Source of the DNA: Deltaproteobacteria bacterium
GTDB taxonomy: Bacteria > Desulfobacterota > Desulfobacteria > Desulfobacterales > SURF-7
DNA: 23,126 nucleotides
Reading direction: 5' to 3'
Assembly (NCBI GenBank): GCA_019307665.1
Contig: JAFDJC010000007.1
Coordinates: 1-23,126 of the forward strand
Made by a program: the position numbers and the translations under genes. Of the stretch, positions 1 through 7,128 are shown in pieces. The notes below the pieces were generated by a model. That model made no database searches and was not told the origin of the DNA. It was given only the letters and a program-made list of their open reading frames with translations. Within the stretch, counting starts at the first letter, position 1. Every line of letters begins with the position of its first letter.

Positions 1-20
1 TGGGCCACCCCTATTGCAAC

Positions 21-307
21 CTATTGAAAGCATATAATTTTTAAGAACTGTAATTGCTTTCTCTGTTTATGTTTCCAAAAACTAATCGGAAAATATTTAT
101 GATAATCACTATAAAAGGTGGTTAATTCAAACGGTGTAATGATATTCTTACCAATGCTGATAAGACTGCCATCGGGTAGTCTAAGATTCTCTCTTTGTAA
201 ACATCGGAATAATAATCATCAAATTTCTTAACGACATTCGGAATTAAACTTTCTAATTTAAGGAAATTATCTCTATTGTTATTTCTTAGCTTGGCTTGTG
301 ATTTCAT
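21..307 (-). pseudogene. frameshifted small gene of unknown function (about 95 residues if repaired)
   Basis: Reading starts at an ATG at 307, preceded by a strong ribosome binding site (AGAGAGGGGG, about 8 bases upstream). The intact first frame gives 61 residues and stops at 122. The -1 frame continues seamlessly from about 195 with a protein-like stretch (LRLPDGSLISIGKNIITPF and on) to a TAG at 21-23. The frames meet in an AG-repeat (AAAGAGAGAATC on the minus strand, about 186-197). Removing one AG unit restores a single frame reading ...VYKENLRLPDGS.... The N-terminal part is polar, charged and helical; the C-terminal part is rich in aromatic and basic residues. I recognise no family. A two-base slippage event is the simplest reading; a sequencing error or a longer ancestral gene are alternatives. 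Confidence 0.5.
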
Positions 308-334
308 CTTTTATGCCCCCTCTCTTTTGAAATT

Positions 335-349
335 AAGATATGTTATCTT
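335..349. promoter_or_regulatory. operator-like dyad upstream of the frameshifted small gene
   Basis: A perfect dyad, AAGATA-TGT-TATCTT (6-bp arms, 3-bp centre), lies 28 bp upstream of the ATG at 307. Its size and place fit a repressor site overlapping the promoter of that minus-strand gene. No regulator is identified, and AT-rich DNA yields such dyads by chance. Confidence 0.35.
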
Positions 350-364
350 GTCATTACAAATGCC

Positions 365-398
365 TTGAAATAATCCAGGCTGATTTCTATTATTTCAA
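365..398. repeat. perfect 10-bp inverted repeat between two minus-strand genes
   Basis: TTGAAATAAT at 365-374 and ATTATTTCAA at 389-398 are perfect reverse complements with a 14-base loop. The hairpin lies 24 bp after the stop of the secreted-protein gene and before the next minus-strand gene. It lacks a following T-run, so it is not a clear intrinsic terminator. It could be a 3'-end stabilising hairpin, a processing site or a weak terminator. Confidence 0.45.
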
Positions 399-421
399 CA
401 GGAACTTGAATCAAATCTCAG

Positions 422-790
422 TTATTGCTTTAACAGGTATGAAGGGTCGGGATAGATGCCTTCAATCGGACCGTTTCCGCTTTGTATACTTTCATACTGC
501 GCCATCAGATCTTCAATCAGCTTTTCGCCATCAATAAGTATCGGAGCTTCAGCACCGGAAACAACCACTGTATCAGTATCTTCCAGTTCATAAGACTCTT
601 CGATATCAGATTGCAGAATCATGACATTGACCGGACGGATAAAATCATTCAAGGCGATTGTTTTGAGTTCTCCTTCGGACATTGGCTTCAACTCTGCTGT
701 CGAAACAGAAGGAAAGATCAGGCAGACGGCTAAAATCGCGGTAAAGAATTTCAGTACAATGTTTGTTTTTGCTGAATCTGTTGTTTCCAT
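422..790 (-). CDS. small secreted protein of unknown function (122 aa)
   Basis: The N-terminus has a signal peptide: a polar start, a hydrophobic core (about residues 12-27, VLKFFTAILAVCLIFPSV) and a likely cleavage after VSTA (about residue 32). The mature part of about 90 residues is acidic and ends in IYPDPSYLLKQ. Right after the cleavage point comes AELKPMSEGELKTI, which resembles the short AEL-x-PLxDxEL motif at the N-terminus of DUF6160-type secreted proteins; that match is from memory and tentative. There is no cysteine in the mature part and no catalytic motif. The start is well supported by AAAAAGGAGA about 8 bases upstream of the ATG. A sigma-54 promoter at 858-873 would give a leader of about 57 nt, so expression is probably conditional and activator-dependent. 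Confidence 0.75.
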   Translation of the reverse strand: METTDSAKTNIVLKFFTAILAVCLIFPSVSTAELKPMSEGELKTIALNDFIRPVNVMILQSDIEESYELEDTDTVVVSGAEAPILIDGEKLIEDLMAQYESIQSGNGPIEGIYPDPSYLLKQ

Positions 791-857
791 AATATTGTCT
801 CCTTTTTATTTGATATCCGGGTACTGTTAATTTCATTTTTGTTTGGTATATGTCTTG

Positions 858-873
858 AGCAAGGCATGTGCCA
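858..873 (-). promoter_or_regulatory. sigma-54 (RpoN) promoter of the secreted-protein gene
   Basis: Read on the minus strand the site is TGGCAC-N5-TTGCT. It matches the sigma-54 consensus TGGCACG-N4-TTGCW at the key -24 GG and -12 GC, with correct spacing; only the seventh base differs (A for G). Transcription would start near 847, about 57 bases before the ATG at 790. Apart from this site and the dyad at 940-957, I see nothing else in the 295-bp gap 791-1085. Confidence 0.65.
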
Positions 874-939
874 GAGAAGAAATAAAATTATAAGTAGTAT
901 AAATTAAAACAAATAATGATATTAAGGCTGGATTGAAGC

Positions 940-957
940 TGTATTTGAATACATGTA
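940..957. promoter_or_regulatory. candidate enhancer-binding site upstream of the sigma-54 promoter
   Basis: The 14-base near-palindrome TGTATT-TG-AATACA (940-953) overlaps TACATGTA (950-957). It lies about 70-85 bp upstream of the -24 element, the usual range for sites of sigma-54 activators. The assignment rests on position and symmetry only. Confidence 0.3.
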
Positions 958-1085
958 ACTATAGTTTCGGCAAGATGGGGTGAAATCGGGTTAAAGCCAT
1001 GCAGGTTAAGGGATTTGGTGTTTGAGAAAAAAGTTGCAGTATAAACAAAAGTTGCGGGGGTTTAAAATGACTTTTTGCGAGATCG

Positions 1086-1673
1086 TCAAAAATAGGCTAT
1101 CAGCTGTTCAACAGCATCCCACAGATCTTTTTTACCCTGACGGGATTTGGCTGAAAAAAGGATCTGGTTTTCTTTGCTTTTGGACATGGATTCAGCAATA
1201 AAATTGTGCCTGGCTGCTTGTTTGGTTTTTGAAAGCTTGTCGGCTTTTGTCAGAACATGGATCGTCGGGATGTTGTAATGTGCCAGCCAGTCAAACAGGT
1301 CAAATTCTTCCTGGCCGGGATTCCGCCTGATATCCGTTATGGCTACAACCCCTTTTAGATTATTTCTTGTGGAAAGATAGGTTTCGATCATGGGACCCCA
1401 TTTTTTCCTGATATTGGCCGGAACTTTTGCATATCCGTACCCTGGAAGGTCCACAAAAGAAAACGAATCATTAATATTGAAAAAATTGATCAGCTGTGTG
1501 CGGCCCGGAGTGCTGCTTGTCTTCACCAGACGCTTCCTGTTAAGGAGCGTGTTAATAAGAGATGATTTTCCCACATTTGATCTGCCGGCAAATGCAATTT
1601 CAGGCAGGTCAGATATCGGGTACTGTGAGGGGCGTACCGCGCTGGTAACAAATTCTGCAGATTTTATAATCAT
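1086..1673 (-). CDS. engB: ribosome-biogenesis GTPase EngB/YsxC
   Basis: This is a TRAFAC-class GTPase of 195 residues, the normal length for EngB/YihA, which acts in late assembly of the large ribosomal subunit. All G motifs are present: G1 GRSNVGKS (30-37), switch I with STPGRTQ (54-60), G3 DLPG (75-78), G4 TKAD (142-145) and G5 SAK near the C-terminus. The start at 1673 follows AGGACC and lies 9 bp after the aminotransferase stop, so it is the last gene of the hisI-hisG-aminotransferase operon. No clear intrinsic terminator follows it. Confidence 0.95.
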   Translation of the reverse strand: MIIKSAEFVTSAVRPSQYPISDLPEIAFAGRSNVGKSSLINTLLNRKRLVKTSSTPGRTQLINFFNINDSFSFVDLPGYGYAKVPANIRKKWGPMIETYLSTRNNLKGVVAITDIRRNPGQEEFDLFDWLAHYNIPTIHVLTKADKLSKTKQAARHNFIAESMSKSKENQILFSAKSRQGKKDLWDAVEQLIAYF

Positions 1674-1682
1674 TGGTCCTGC

Positions 1683-2822
1683 TTAAAGGCGTTTTATATA
1701 ATTTTCGATTCGATCCATTCCTGTGGCGATGTTTTCCATGGAAGCTGCATAGGAAAACCGAATATAGCCTTCGCCGTTACTTCCGAAATCGATGCCGGGT
1801 GTTACACCGACATGGGCCTTTTCAAGAATATCAAAGGCAAATTCATATGAATTATTGGAAAAATGTTTTGCATTAGCAAATACATAAAAAGCGCCTGTAG
1901 GTTCTACGGTAATCTGAAAACCGATTTCTCTCAGCCGTTTAATCATAAATTTTCGGCGCTTGTTATACGTCTTTTTCATGCGCGCCACATCCTCACCCGC
2001 ATCTTTTAGGGCTGCAATACCGGCATGCTGGACCGTTGCATTGACGGAAATAAAAAAGTTCTGCTGCATCTTCTGCATGGGGCGGATAAATTCTTTTGGC
2101 GCAATAAGGTACCCGAGCCGCAGTCCGGTCATGGCATAAAGTTTTGAAAAACCATTTAGTACAAACGCCTGGTCCGTAAATTCCAGGATTGAATGATCAC
2201 GACCTTCGTATATAAGCCCGTGGTAAATTTCATCTGAAATGATAAAGGGTTTAAACTCTGCAAGTGCCTTCATCCTGCTTTCCGAAAGGAGATTCCCGGT
2301 GGGGTTTGACGGAGAATTAATAAGAATCGCCTTTGTTTTCGGGGCTAGTTTTTTTTTTATGGCATCAGGTCTGTACTGAAATCCGTCTTCCTCGTAAACC
2401 GGAATAAAAATAGGTTTCCCCTCAACAAAGCGAATAAAATTCGGGTAACAGGCATAGTGGGGATTGGAAACAATTACCTCGTCATCCTTTTCAAGAAGGG
2501 CGGCAAACATGAGAAGCATGGCCGGCGATGTGCCTGATGTAATGATGATCTGTTCCGGGTTCACTGATACGTTGTAGGTTTGTTGATAATGCTCACAGAC
2601 AGTATGCCGCAGATCCGGCTCTCCAAGGCTGTTGGTATAATGGGTCAAGCCCTTGTTAAAAGCCTGAATGACGGCTTCCCGAACGCATTTTGGCGCATCA
2701 AAGTCAGGCTCACCCACTTCGAGGTGAACAATTGAAATGCCTTCCCGCTCCATGGCCTGTGCCTTTTCAAGGACCTCCATGACGATGAACGGTTTAATCT
2801 GCTGTACTCGCTTTGCTATCAT
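1683..2822 (-). CDS. PLP-dependent class I/II aminotransferase
   Basis: This 379-residue fold-type I aminotransferase resembles the aspartate/alanine/aromatic aminotransferase group. It shows an N-terminal LEVGEPDFDAP, NPTG (173-176), the PLP-contacting SDEIY (196-200), the Schiff-base lysine in NGFSKLYAMTGLRLGYL (Lys227), and a substrate-carboxylate arginine in GYIRFSYA near the C-terminus. Length is typical. It starts 5 bp after hisG with only a weak ribosome binding site, suggesting translational coupling. Position after hisG raises the possibility that it supplies the histidinol-phosphate aminotransferase step, but the sequence reads more like the general AspC/AlaT group than HisC. The exact amino donor and acceptor cannot be told from sequence. 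Confidence 0.9.
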   Translation of the reverse strand: MIAKRVQQIKPFIVMEVLEKAQAMEREGISIVHLEVGEPDFDAPKCVREAVIQAFNKGLTHYTNSLGEPDLRHTVCEHYQQTYNVSVNPEQIIITSGTSPAMLLMFAALLEKDDEVIVSNPHYACYPNFIRFVEGKPIFIPVYEEDGFQYRPDAIKKKLAPKTKAILINSPSNPTGNLLSESRMKALAEFKPFIISDEIYHGLIYEGRDHSILEFTDQAFVLNGFSKLYAMTGLRLGYLIAPKEFIRPMQKMQQNFFISVNATVQHAGIAALKDAGEDVARMKKTYNKRRKFMIKRLREIGFQITVEPTGAFYVFANAKHFSNNSYEFAFDILEKAHVGVTPGIDFGSNGEGYIRFSYAASMENIATGMDRIENYIKRL

Positions 2823-2827
2823 AAATA

Positions 2828-3703
2828 TCAGACCACTTTGTTCAGCGGATATTCAACGATTCCTTCAGCACCGTGCTTAAGGAGTTTCGGAATAAGGTCG
2901 CGGACAACATCCGAGTCCACCATGGTTTCAACGGAAAACCAGTCAGACTGGTAAAGGTTTGATACTGTCGGGGCATTCAGGCTCGGCAGCAGTGATACAA
3001 TATTGCTTATGCGTGATTCAGGCACATTCATTTTAAGACCGACCAGTTTTTCTCCCAGAAGTGCGCCCTTAAGGAGCAGAGCGATCTGTTCGATTTTTGT
3101 TCTTTTAAAGGAGACCTTCCATGCGTCATGATTTGCGATAAGCTGAGTATTGGTCTGCATCAATTCGTGTATAACTCTCAGTCCATGCGCCTTGATTGTG
3201 CTTTCGGTTTCAGTGATTTCAACAATTGCATCGGCAAGACCGGATACAACCTTTGCTTCTGTTGCGCCCCATGAAAATTCAACCTTGACATTGATGCCCC
3301 TTTCTTCAAAATATCTTTTTGTGAAACCGACCATTTCTGTTGAAATCGTTTTTCCTTCAAGGTCTTCAAGTTTTTGAACAGGTGAATCATAAGCAACCGC
3401 TAGGACCCATCGGGCAGGCCTGGCGCTCACCTTGGAATACACTAGATCAGTTACCACATGCACATCGGAGGTGTTTTCAGCAATCCAGTCCAGACCGGTG
3501 AGTCCGGCATCAAGCGTGCCGCTTTCAACATTTATCGACATTTCCTGTGCCCTGCACAAAGCACACTTAATAGATGGATCATTTATATCGGGGAAATAAC
3601 TTCTTCCATTCACATTGATTTTCCATCCGGATCGTTTGAACAGGGCAATTGTTGCATTCTGGAGACTCCCCTTGGGGATACCCAACTTCAATATTTCGCT
3701 CAT
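2828..3703 (-). CDS. hisG: ATP phosphoribosyltransferase, long form
   Basis: This enzyme joins ATP and PRPP in the first step of histidine synthesis. At 291 residues it is the long, hexameric HisG form that carries its own C-terminal ACT-like regulatory domain (about 210-291) and needs no HisZ partner. The N-terminus LKLGIPKGSLQ, the ESGTLDAGLTGLDW segment and DAIVEITETESTIKAHGL are family hallmarks. Histidine feedback through the C-terminal domain is expected from the family. The ATG overlaps the hisI stop by 4 bp (ATGA) and follows a strong GAGGAGG ribosome binding site, so it is tightly coupled to hisI. Confidence 0.95.
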   Translation of the reverse strand: MSEILKLGIPKGSLQNATIALFKRSGWKINVNGRSYFPDINDPSIKCALCRAQEMSINVESGTLDAGLTGLDWIAENTSDVHVVTDLVYSKVSARPARWVLAVAYDSPVQKLEDLEGKTISTEMVGFTKRYFEERGINVKVEFSWGATEAKVVSGLADAIVEITETESTIKAHGLRVIHELMQTNTQLIANHDAWKVSFKRTKIEQIALLLKGALLGEKLVGLKMNVPESRISNIVSLLPSLNAPTVSNLYQSDWFSVETMVDSDVVRDLIPKLLKHGAEGIVEYPLNKVV

Positions 3704-4080
3704 TTGTTATATACCTCCTCGGGGTAAAATACCGGTTTGCCGATAATTTCAACCCGTCCTTCTTTAATTTTTCTGTAAAAACAGCTTTTAAAACCTTTGT
3801 GACAGGCAGCGCCTCCAATCTGGTCGACCTTTAATAAAACCGTATCATTATCACAGTCTATCCAAATTTCACGGACATTTTGAATATTCCCGGATGTCTT
3901 GCCTTTTACCCAGAGCTCCTGCCGGCTGCGGCTGAAGTATGTGGCCATGCCGGTTGACAGTGTCGCATCCCAGGCCTCTTTGTTCATAAAAGCGACCATT
4001 AAAACATCGCCGGACTCAAAATCCTGCACAACAGCAGGCAAAAGACCGTTGAATTTACTGAAATCAAGGTCAATATCCAT
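3700..4080 (-). CDS. hisI: phosphoribosyl-AMP cyclohydrolase
   Basis: This zinc/magnesium enzyme opens the adenine ring of phosphoribosyl-AMP in the third step of histidine synthesis. The zinc-ligand motif DCDND...GGAACHKGFKSCFYR is intact. It is a stand-alone HisI without a fused HisE pyrophosphohydrolase. I chose the ATG at 4080 (126 residues) because AAAAGGAT lies 6 bases upstream. An in-frame ATG at 4104 would add eight residues but has no ribosome binding site. No hisE or other his gene is present in the window, so the pathway is split. It is the first gene of the minus-strand operon. Confidence 0.93.
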   Translation of the reverse strand: MDIDLDFSKFNGLLPAVVQDFESGDVLMVAFMNKEAWDATLSTGMATYFSRSRQELWVKGKTSGNIQNVREIWIDCDNDTVLLKVDQIGGAACHKGFKSCFYRKIKEGRVEIIGKPVFYPEEVYNK

Positions 4081-4165
4081 GTTATATCCTTTTTCTTTTG
4101 CCATCGCAATTTTAAACTTTTTTGAAACAGTCAGTCTTGTTTATCTCAAAAATAAACCTTGATAC

Positions 4166-4192
4166 ATAATAAAAAAACCTCAGGAAAGTCAA
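4166..4192 (-). promoter_or_regulatory. candidate sigma-70 promoter of the hisI operon
   Basis: On the minus strand there is TTGACT (4187-4192) and TATTAT (4166-4171) with a 15-base spacer. Transcription would start near 4159, leaving a leader of about 80 nt before hisI. Both boxes match 5 of 6 bases, but the spacer is short. Confidence 0.4.
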
Positions 4193-4253
4193 ATGAAAAA
4201 TGAAAGTATCAGTAATTATTCATAAAAATTAACTAACAAAACAATGGTTAGGG

Positions 4254-4295
4254 AACCTGTAAGCAGTAAATAGTTCGCTGATTTATTAACAGGTT
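4254..4295. repeat. imperfect inverted repeat between divergent his operon and nucleotidyltransferase cassette
   Basis: AACCTGT (4254-4260) pairs with ACAGGTT (4289-4295), and inside it GTAAAT pairs with ATTTAT. The site lies about 60 bp upstream of the plus-strand cassette start. It could be an operator or a transcript hairpin; no function is shown. Confidence 0.3.
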
Positions 4296-4356
4296 TATCA
4301 GAATTCACTTGTTCTTTTATCTGGATTTACAGCCTCAAATGTTATACTATAAAAGT

Positions 4357-4557
4357 ATGATTGAAGAAAAAATCAAAAAAGATGTTTTTGAAGTAGTTGA
4401 ATTGCGTGAAGCTGACGATGTAGACTATTGGCATGATCGAAGTCCTATTGAAAGGATTGAAGCAATAGAATTCATGAGAAAGGTGATGTTCGGCTGTGAT
4501 CGAGTTTCCGAAAGACTTCAAAGAGTTCTTACAGTTAATGAATTCAAAGGAGATTGA
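4357..4557 (+). CDS. small protein paired with a nucleotidyltransferase (66 aa)
   Basis: I place the start at the ATG at 4357 (MIEEKIKKDVFEVVEL), the last in-frame ATG before the conserved-looking part. An upstream TTG (4309) and ATG (4339) are also in frame and have no better ribosome binding site. The central SPIERIEAIEFMRKVMFG and the C-terminal RLQRVLTVNEF form a pattern (YW-x3-SPxERLxAlExLR...RLQRV) that I recall from short proteins encoded directly before nucleotidyltransferase-like genes. It overlaps the next gene by 62 bp, implying coupled translation. A role as partner or antitoxin of the nucleotidyltransferase is inference from pairing only. Confidence 0.7.
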   Translation: MIEEKIKKDVFEVVELREADDVDYWHDRSPIERIEAIEFMRKVMFGCDRVSERLQRVLTVNEFKGD

Positions 4558-4945
4558 ATATCTTGTAGTTGGGGGATATGCTGTAGGTTATCATGGCTAT
4601 CCACGAGCGACAGGTGATATGGATATATGGATTGCTATTAATAAAAACAATGCAATGAAAATGGTCGATTCTTTAAAAGAGTTTGGATTTGATCTTCCTG
4701 AATTAAAAAATGAACTGTTTTTACAAGAAGAAAAAATAATAAGAATGGGTGTCCCTCCTATGCGACTGGAAATCCTCACGTCTATCGACGGAGTTAGCTT
4801 TGATACATGTTTTAAAAATCGTGTTATTGCTGACTTTGGGGCGTTTAAAGTAAATTTCATTTCAAAAGACGACCTTTTAATCAATAAACGTTCAAGTGGC
4901 AGACCTCAGGATCTTGTTGATTTTGATAAGTTACAGAAGAAATAA
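4496..4945 (+). CDS. nucleotidyltransferase-fold protein (DUF6036/MNT-like)
   Basis: This 149-residue protein has a minimal nucleotidyltransferase motif: VVGGYAVGYHGYPRATGDMDIWI (about residues 23-45), with the GG step and the DxD pair of metal ligands. The rest is mixed alpha/beta, ending in SSGRPQDLVDFDKLQKK, typical of DUF6036/AbiEii-like proteins. The start is a GTG at 4496, with AAGGTG about 12 bases upstream; a later ATG at 4538 would cut into the N-terminal helix. It overlaps the preceding small gene by 62 bp. Similar two-gene cassettes are often treated as toxin-antitoxin-like or defence modules, but the target and nucleotide here are unknown. Confidence 0.8.
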   Translation: MIEFPKDFKEFLQLMNSKEIEYLVVGGYAVGYHGYPRATGDMDIWIAINKNNAMKMVDSLKEFGFDLPELKNELFLQEEKIIRMGVPPMRLEILTSIDGVSFDTCFKNRVIADFGAFKVNFISKDDLLINKRSSGRPQDLVDFDKLQKK

Positions 4946-4975
4946 GGCATCGAACACCGGCAAGCATCCGTCAAA

Positions 4976-6412
4976 TTATTTCCTAAATTTTTTTATGATA
5001 TACTGCTCAAGATCCTTAATCAGTTCAATCTGTTCATTATCAAGTTTGGGGCCAAGTTCGGAAGATTTTTTAAGTTGGTCTATGTCAGCAAGTGCTGAAG
5101 ACGGAGTGCGTCTCTTTTCTCCCCTGTAATCTATAATAGCATCATCAGGATTTTCAGGATTGATGCATTTCATGTAGTGTGAAAATTTTGTTTGTATGTT
5201 GTTCGAGGCATATTCGGGATAATTCCTCGCAATCACCCGGCCGGCAAGTATACGTGTTTCATGTGTTGGAAATGAAGCAATGAGCTCTGCTTTTTCACCA
5301 TTCGACGATAAATGAAATTTCCGGCACAGCACTTCAGCTTCACGGGGCAGAAAACCGGCCTGATAGAGCGCTGCATCTGCATCAATGTCTGGAATAAACG
5401 GATATCTAAATTCGCGGTGATACGAAATGATGCGCTGAAGCATGTCCGGATTGGATTTGAGCCATTCAAGATTTTCTTCGGCACACTGCCGGCGTTCTTT
5501 ATCGATGCATTTCCAATAGCGTTCAAGGGGCGGAAGTATAATGCCAGGCTCTCCGTATTTCTTTCTGATCACCCATGTTGTGTCTGAAATATTTTCCGAT
5601 TCCGCGGTTTTAAGTTCAGGCAGGTCTGTTCGCAGCCAGAGAGACTGGTTGGCATATGGTATTGAATTACCGATTGAGAGCACCGGTACCTGGTATCCAA
5701 GTTTTGCGCCGAACTCGCTGCCTGTCATCAGTCCCAGTCGATGGATACCTTCGCCTGTTTGAAAAGAAACCGGCAGCTGATTCACCCTTTTTTGATCAAC
5801 ATTTTTGATGAAAGATTCAGCAAGATAATCCCACATTTTATGACTGTTCTGCAGTTTCCTGGCAAGCTCTCTTGTCGCTTCGACATCCGTCATGGCATCA
5901 TGTGAACGTCCCGATGCAAGATTATTTGCAGCAGAGAGGTCTTCAAGCTTTAAAGACGGTTTTCCGTTGTTGTCAGGCCAGGTGAGGATATCCCTGTTGT
6001 AGAGTTTATATATGACAGTAATAGGGAGTATATCCATTCTGCGGCAGCCATTGCTATACTGATGAGTATATGGTGGCAGAAGGTTCCGGTGAAAAGAAAA
6101 ACGAAGGAATTCGTCGTCAAATCCAAGGGAGTTGTATCCGAGGCTTATGGTTCCGGGTTCGTTAAGGAGGGCGTGAATTTGTTGGGTTGCTTCAAATTCT
6201 GGGATACCGGAGGCAGCATCATGGATTGGAATGCGATGCGTAATAATGGCATGTGGAGAAATAATGACATCCGGTCTCAGTCTGATTCTGATTTCATGCC
6301 GGTCTATTTCATTAAAGGACATGTCCGTTTTGATAGCGGCAAATTGCAGAACCTGGTCAAATGCCCGGTTAAGTCCGGTTGTTTCAAGATCATAGAAAAG
6401 ATAAGTAGACAT
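4976..6412 (-). CDS. sbcB: exodeoxyribonuclease I
   Basis: This is a single-strand-specific 3'-5' DNA exonuclease used in recombination and mismatch repair. The 478-residue length equals that of E. coli ExoI. The DEDDh active site is visible: D8 and E10 in FYDLETTGL, the FDDEFLR aspartate pair (99-100), and H171/D176 in SHDAMTDVEAT. The C-terminal SH3-like and helical ExoI regions follow to residue 478. The ATG at 6412 has a weak ribosome binding site, but the family motif starts six residues later, so no other start fits. It is convergent with the nucleotidyltransferase gene (30 bp apart) and lies 31 bp downstream of the RayT gene on the same strand. Confidence 0.94.
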   Translation of the reverse strand: MSTYLFYDLETTGLNRAFDQVLQFAAIKTDMSFNEIDRHEIRIRLRPDVIISPHAIITHRIPIHDAASGIPEFEATQQIHALLNEPGTISLGYNSLGFDDEFLRFSFHRNLLPPYTHQYSNGCRRMDILPITVIYKLYNRDILTWPDNNGKPSLKLEDLSAANNLASGRSHDAMTDVEATRELARKLQNSHKMWDYLAESFIKNVDQKRVNQLPVSFQTGEGIHRLGLMTGSEFGAKLGYQVPVLSIGNSIPYANQSLWLRTDLPELKTAESENISDTTWVIRKKYGEPGIILPPLERYWKCIDKERRQCAEENLEWLKSNPDMLQRIISYHREFRYPFIPDIDADAALYQAGFLPREAEVLCRKFHLSSNGEKAELIASFPTHETRILAGRVIARNYPEYASNNIQTKFSHYMKCINPENPDDAIIDYRGEKRRTPSSALADIDQLKKSSELGPKLDNEQIELIKDLEQYIIKKFRK

Positions 6413-6443
6413 GGACGTATGATAATCAGATGACGTTTATTTA

Positions 6444-7016
6444 TCAATATAAGATTTTATATTGTAGGGGCGAAAGATTTTTCGTCCTAACAACATCCGG
6501 ATTTTCACGATCCAATTCCCATTGTATGGGGTTGTTCAAGATATATTTTCGAATTTGGTTCAATTCGATTTCATTGTGGACGATATGTTCGTAATAATTG
6601 CGTTGCCAGACGTGTGTGCCAGGATTACGAGAACGAAACCATTTGGTAACACCTATTTTGAATCCGCGAACAACGGAACCGATGGTTTTGGATGTACCGT
6701 AGGGTCTTGATTGTAGGGGCGAAAGATTTTTCGCCCCTACGCCGGTATCCATGATCGACAAAATGCCATGTATATGATTGGGCATAATGATTCGTTTATC
6801 CAATTTAACACGGGGGAAATGCTTTGGTATATTATTCCAACATTTTTCCGCCGTCCGCCCTGCATCATTCAACACCATTTCTTTGTCCGCGATATGCCCG
6901 AACAAACATTTTTGGTTTTGTGTACAAATGGTCACAAAGTAGAAGCCTGCCTGCGAATAATCATACCCTCCCAAACGTATCGACCGGCGATGATGTTTTT
7001 CCGGATCATAATTCAT
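6444..7016 (-). CDS. REP-associated tyrosine transposase (RayT / TnpA-REP, Y1 HUH family)
   Basis: This 190-residue protein belongs to the IS200/IS605-like Y1 transposases domesticated with REP sequences. It shows the N-terminal RRSIRLGGYDYSQAGFYFVTI, the HUH metal motif in IMPNHIHG (His81, His83) and the nucleophile region VWQRNYYEHIVHNE (Tyr141/142). It would nick and join single-stranded REP DNA. The start at 7016 has GAAGG about 11 bases upstream. Four REP palindromes surround it. Two lie inside its own reading frame and encode the repeated peptide KNLSPLQ at residues 97-103 and 179-185; the second copy supplies most of the C-terminus. It is not flanked by IS-type ends, as expected for this single-copy class. 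Confidence 0.93.
   Translation of the reverse strand: MNYDPEKHHRRSIRLGGYDYSQAGFYFVTICTQNQKCLFGHIADKEMVLNDAGRTAEKCWNNIPKHFPRVKLDKRIIMPNHIHGILSIMDTGVGAKNLSPLQSRPYGTSKTIGSVVRGFKIGVTKWFRSRNPGTHVWQRNYYEHIVHNEIELNQIRKYILNNPIQWELDRENPDVVRTKNLSPLQYKILY
6464..6491. repeat. REP palindrome copy 1 (degenerate, inside the RayT 3' end)
   Basis: The left arm GTAGGGGCGAAA is intact. The right arm reads TTTCGTCCTAAC instead of TTTCGCCCCTAC. It lies within the last codons of the transposase gene and encodes VRTKNLSPLQ on the minus strand. Confidence 0.85.
6713..6740. repeat. REP palindrome copy 2 (inside the RayT coding region)
   Basis: This copy has arms GTAGGGGCGAAA and TTTCGCCCCTAC around the centre GATT. 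It lies in frame in the transposase gene between the HUH half and the tyrosine half and encodes VGAKNLSPLQ. Confidence 0.9.
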
Positions 7017-7052
7017 ATGCCAGGCACCTTCTTCATTACCATTCGTAAATTG

Positions 7053-7080
7053 TTGAGGGCGAAAGATTTTTCGCCCCTAC
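7053..7080. repeat. REP palindrome copy 3 (upstream of RayT)
   Basis: The right arm TTTCGCCCCTAC is intact and the left arm is degenerate (TTGAGGGCGAAA). It lies 36 bp upstream of the transposase start. It is followed directly by GGTTATGCACGAACGT, which recurs in altered form near copy 4. Confidence 0.85.
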
Positions 7081-7128
7081 AGGTTATGCACGAACGTCCC
7101 CATGACGTAATTTTAACTGATCGTAAAA

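Noticed and set aside
1030..1062. Direct repeat AAAAGTTGC downstream of engB
   Set aside because: Two short copies in low-complexity DNA with no hairpin; probably chance.
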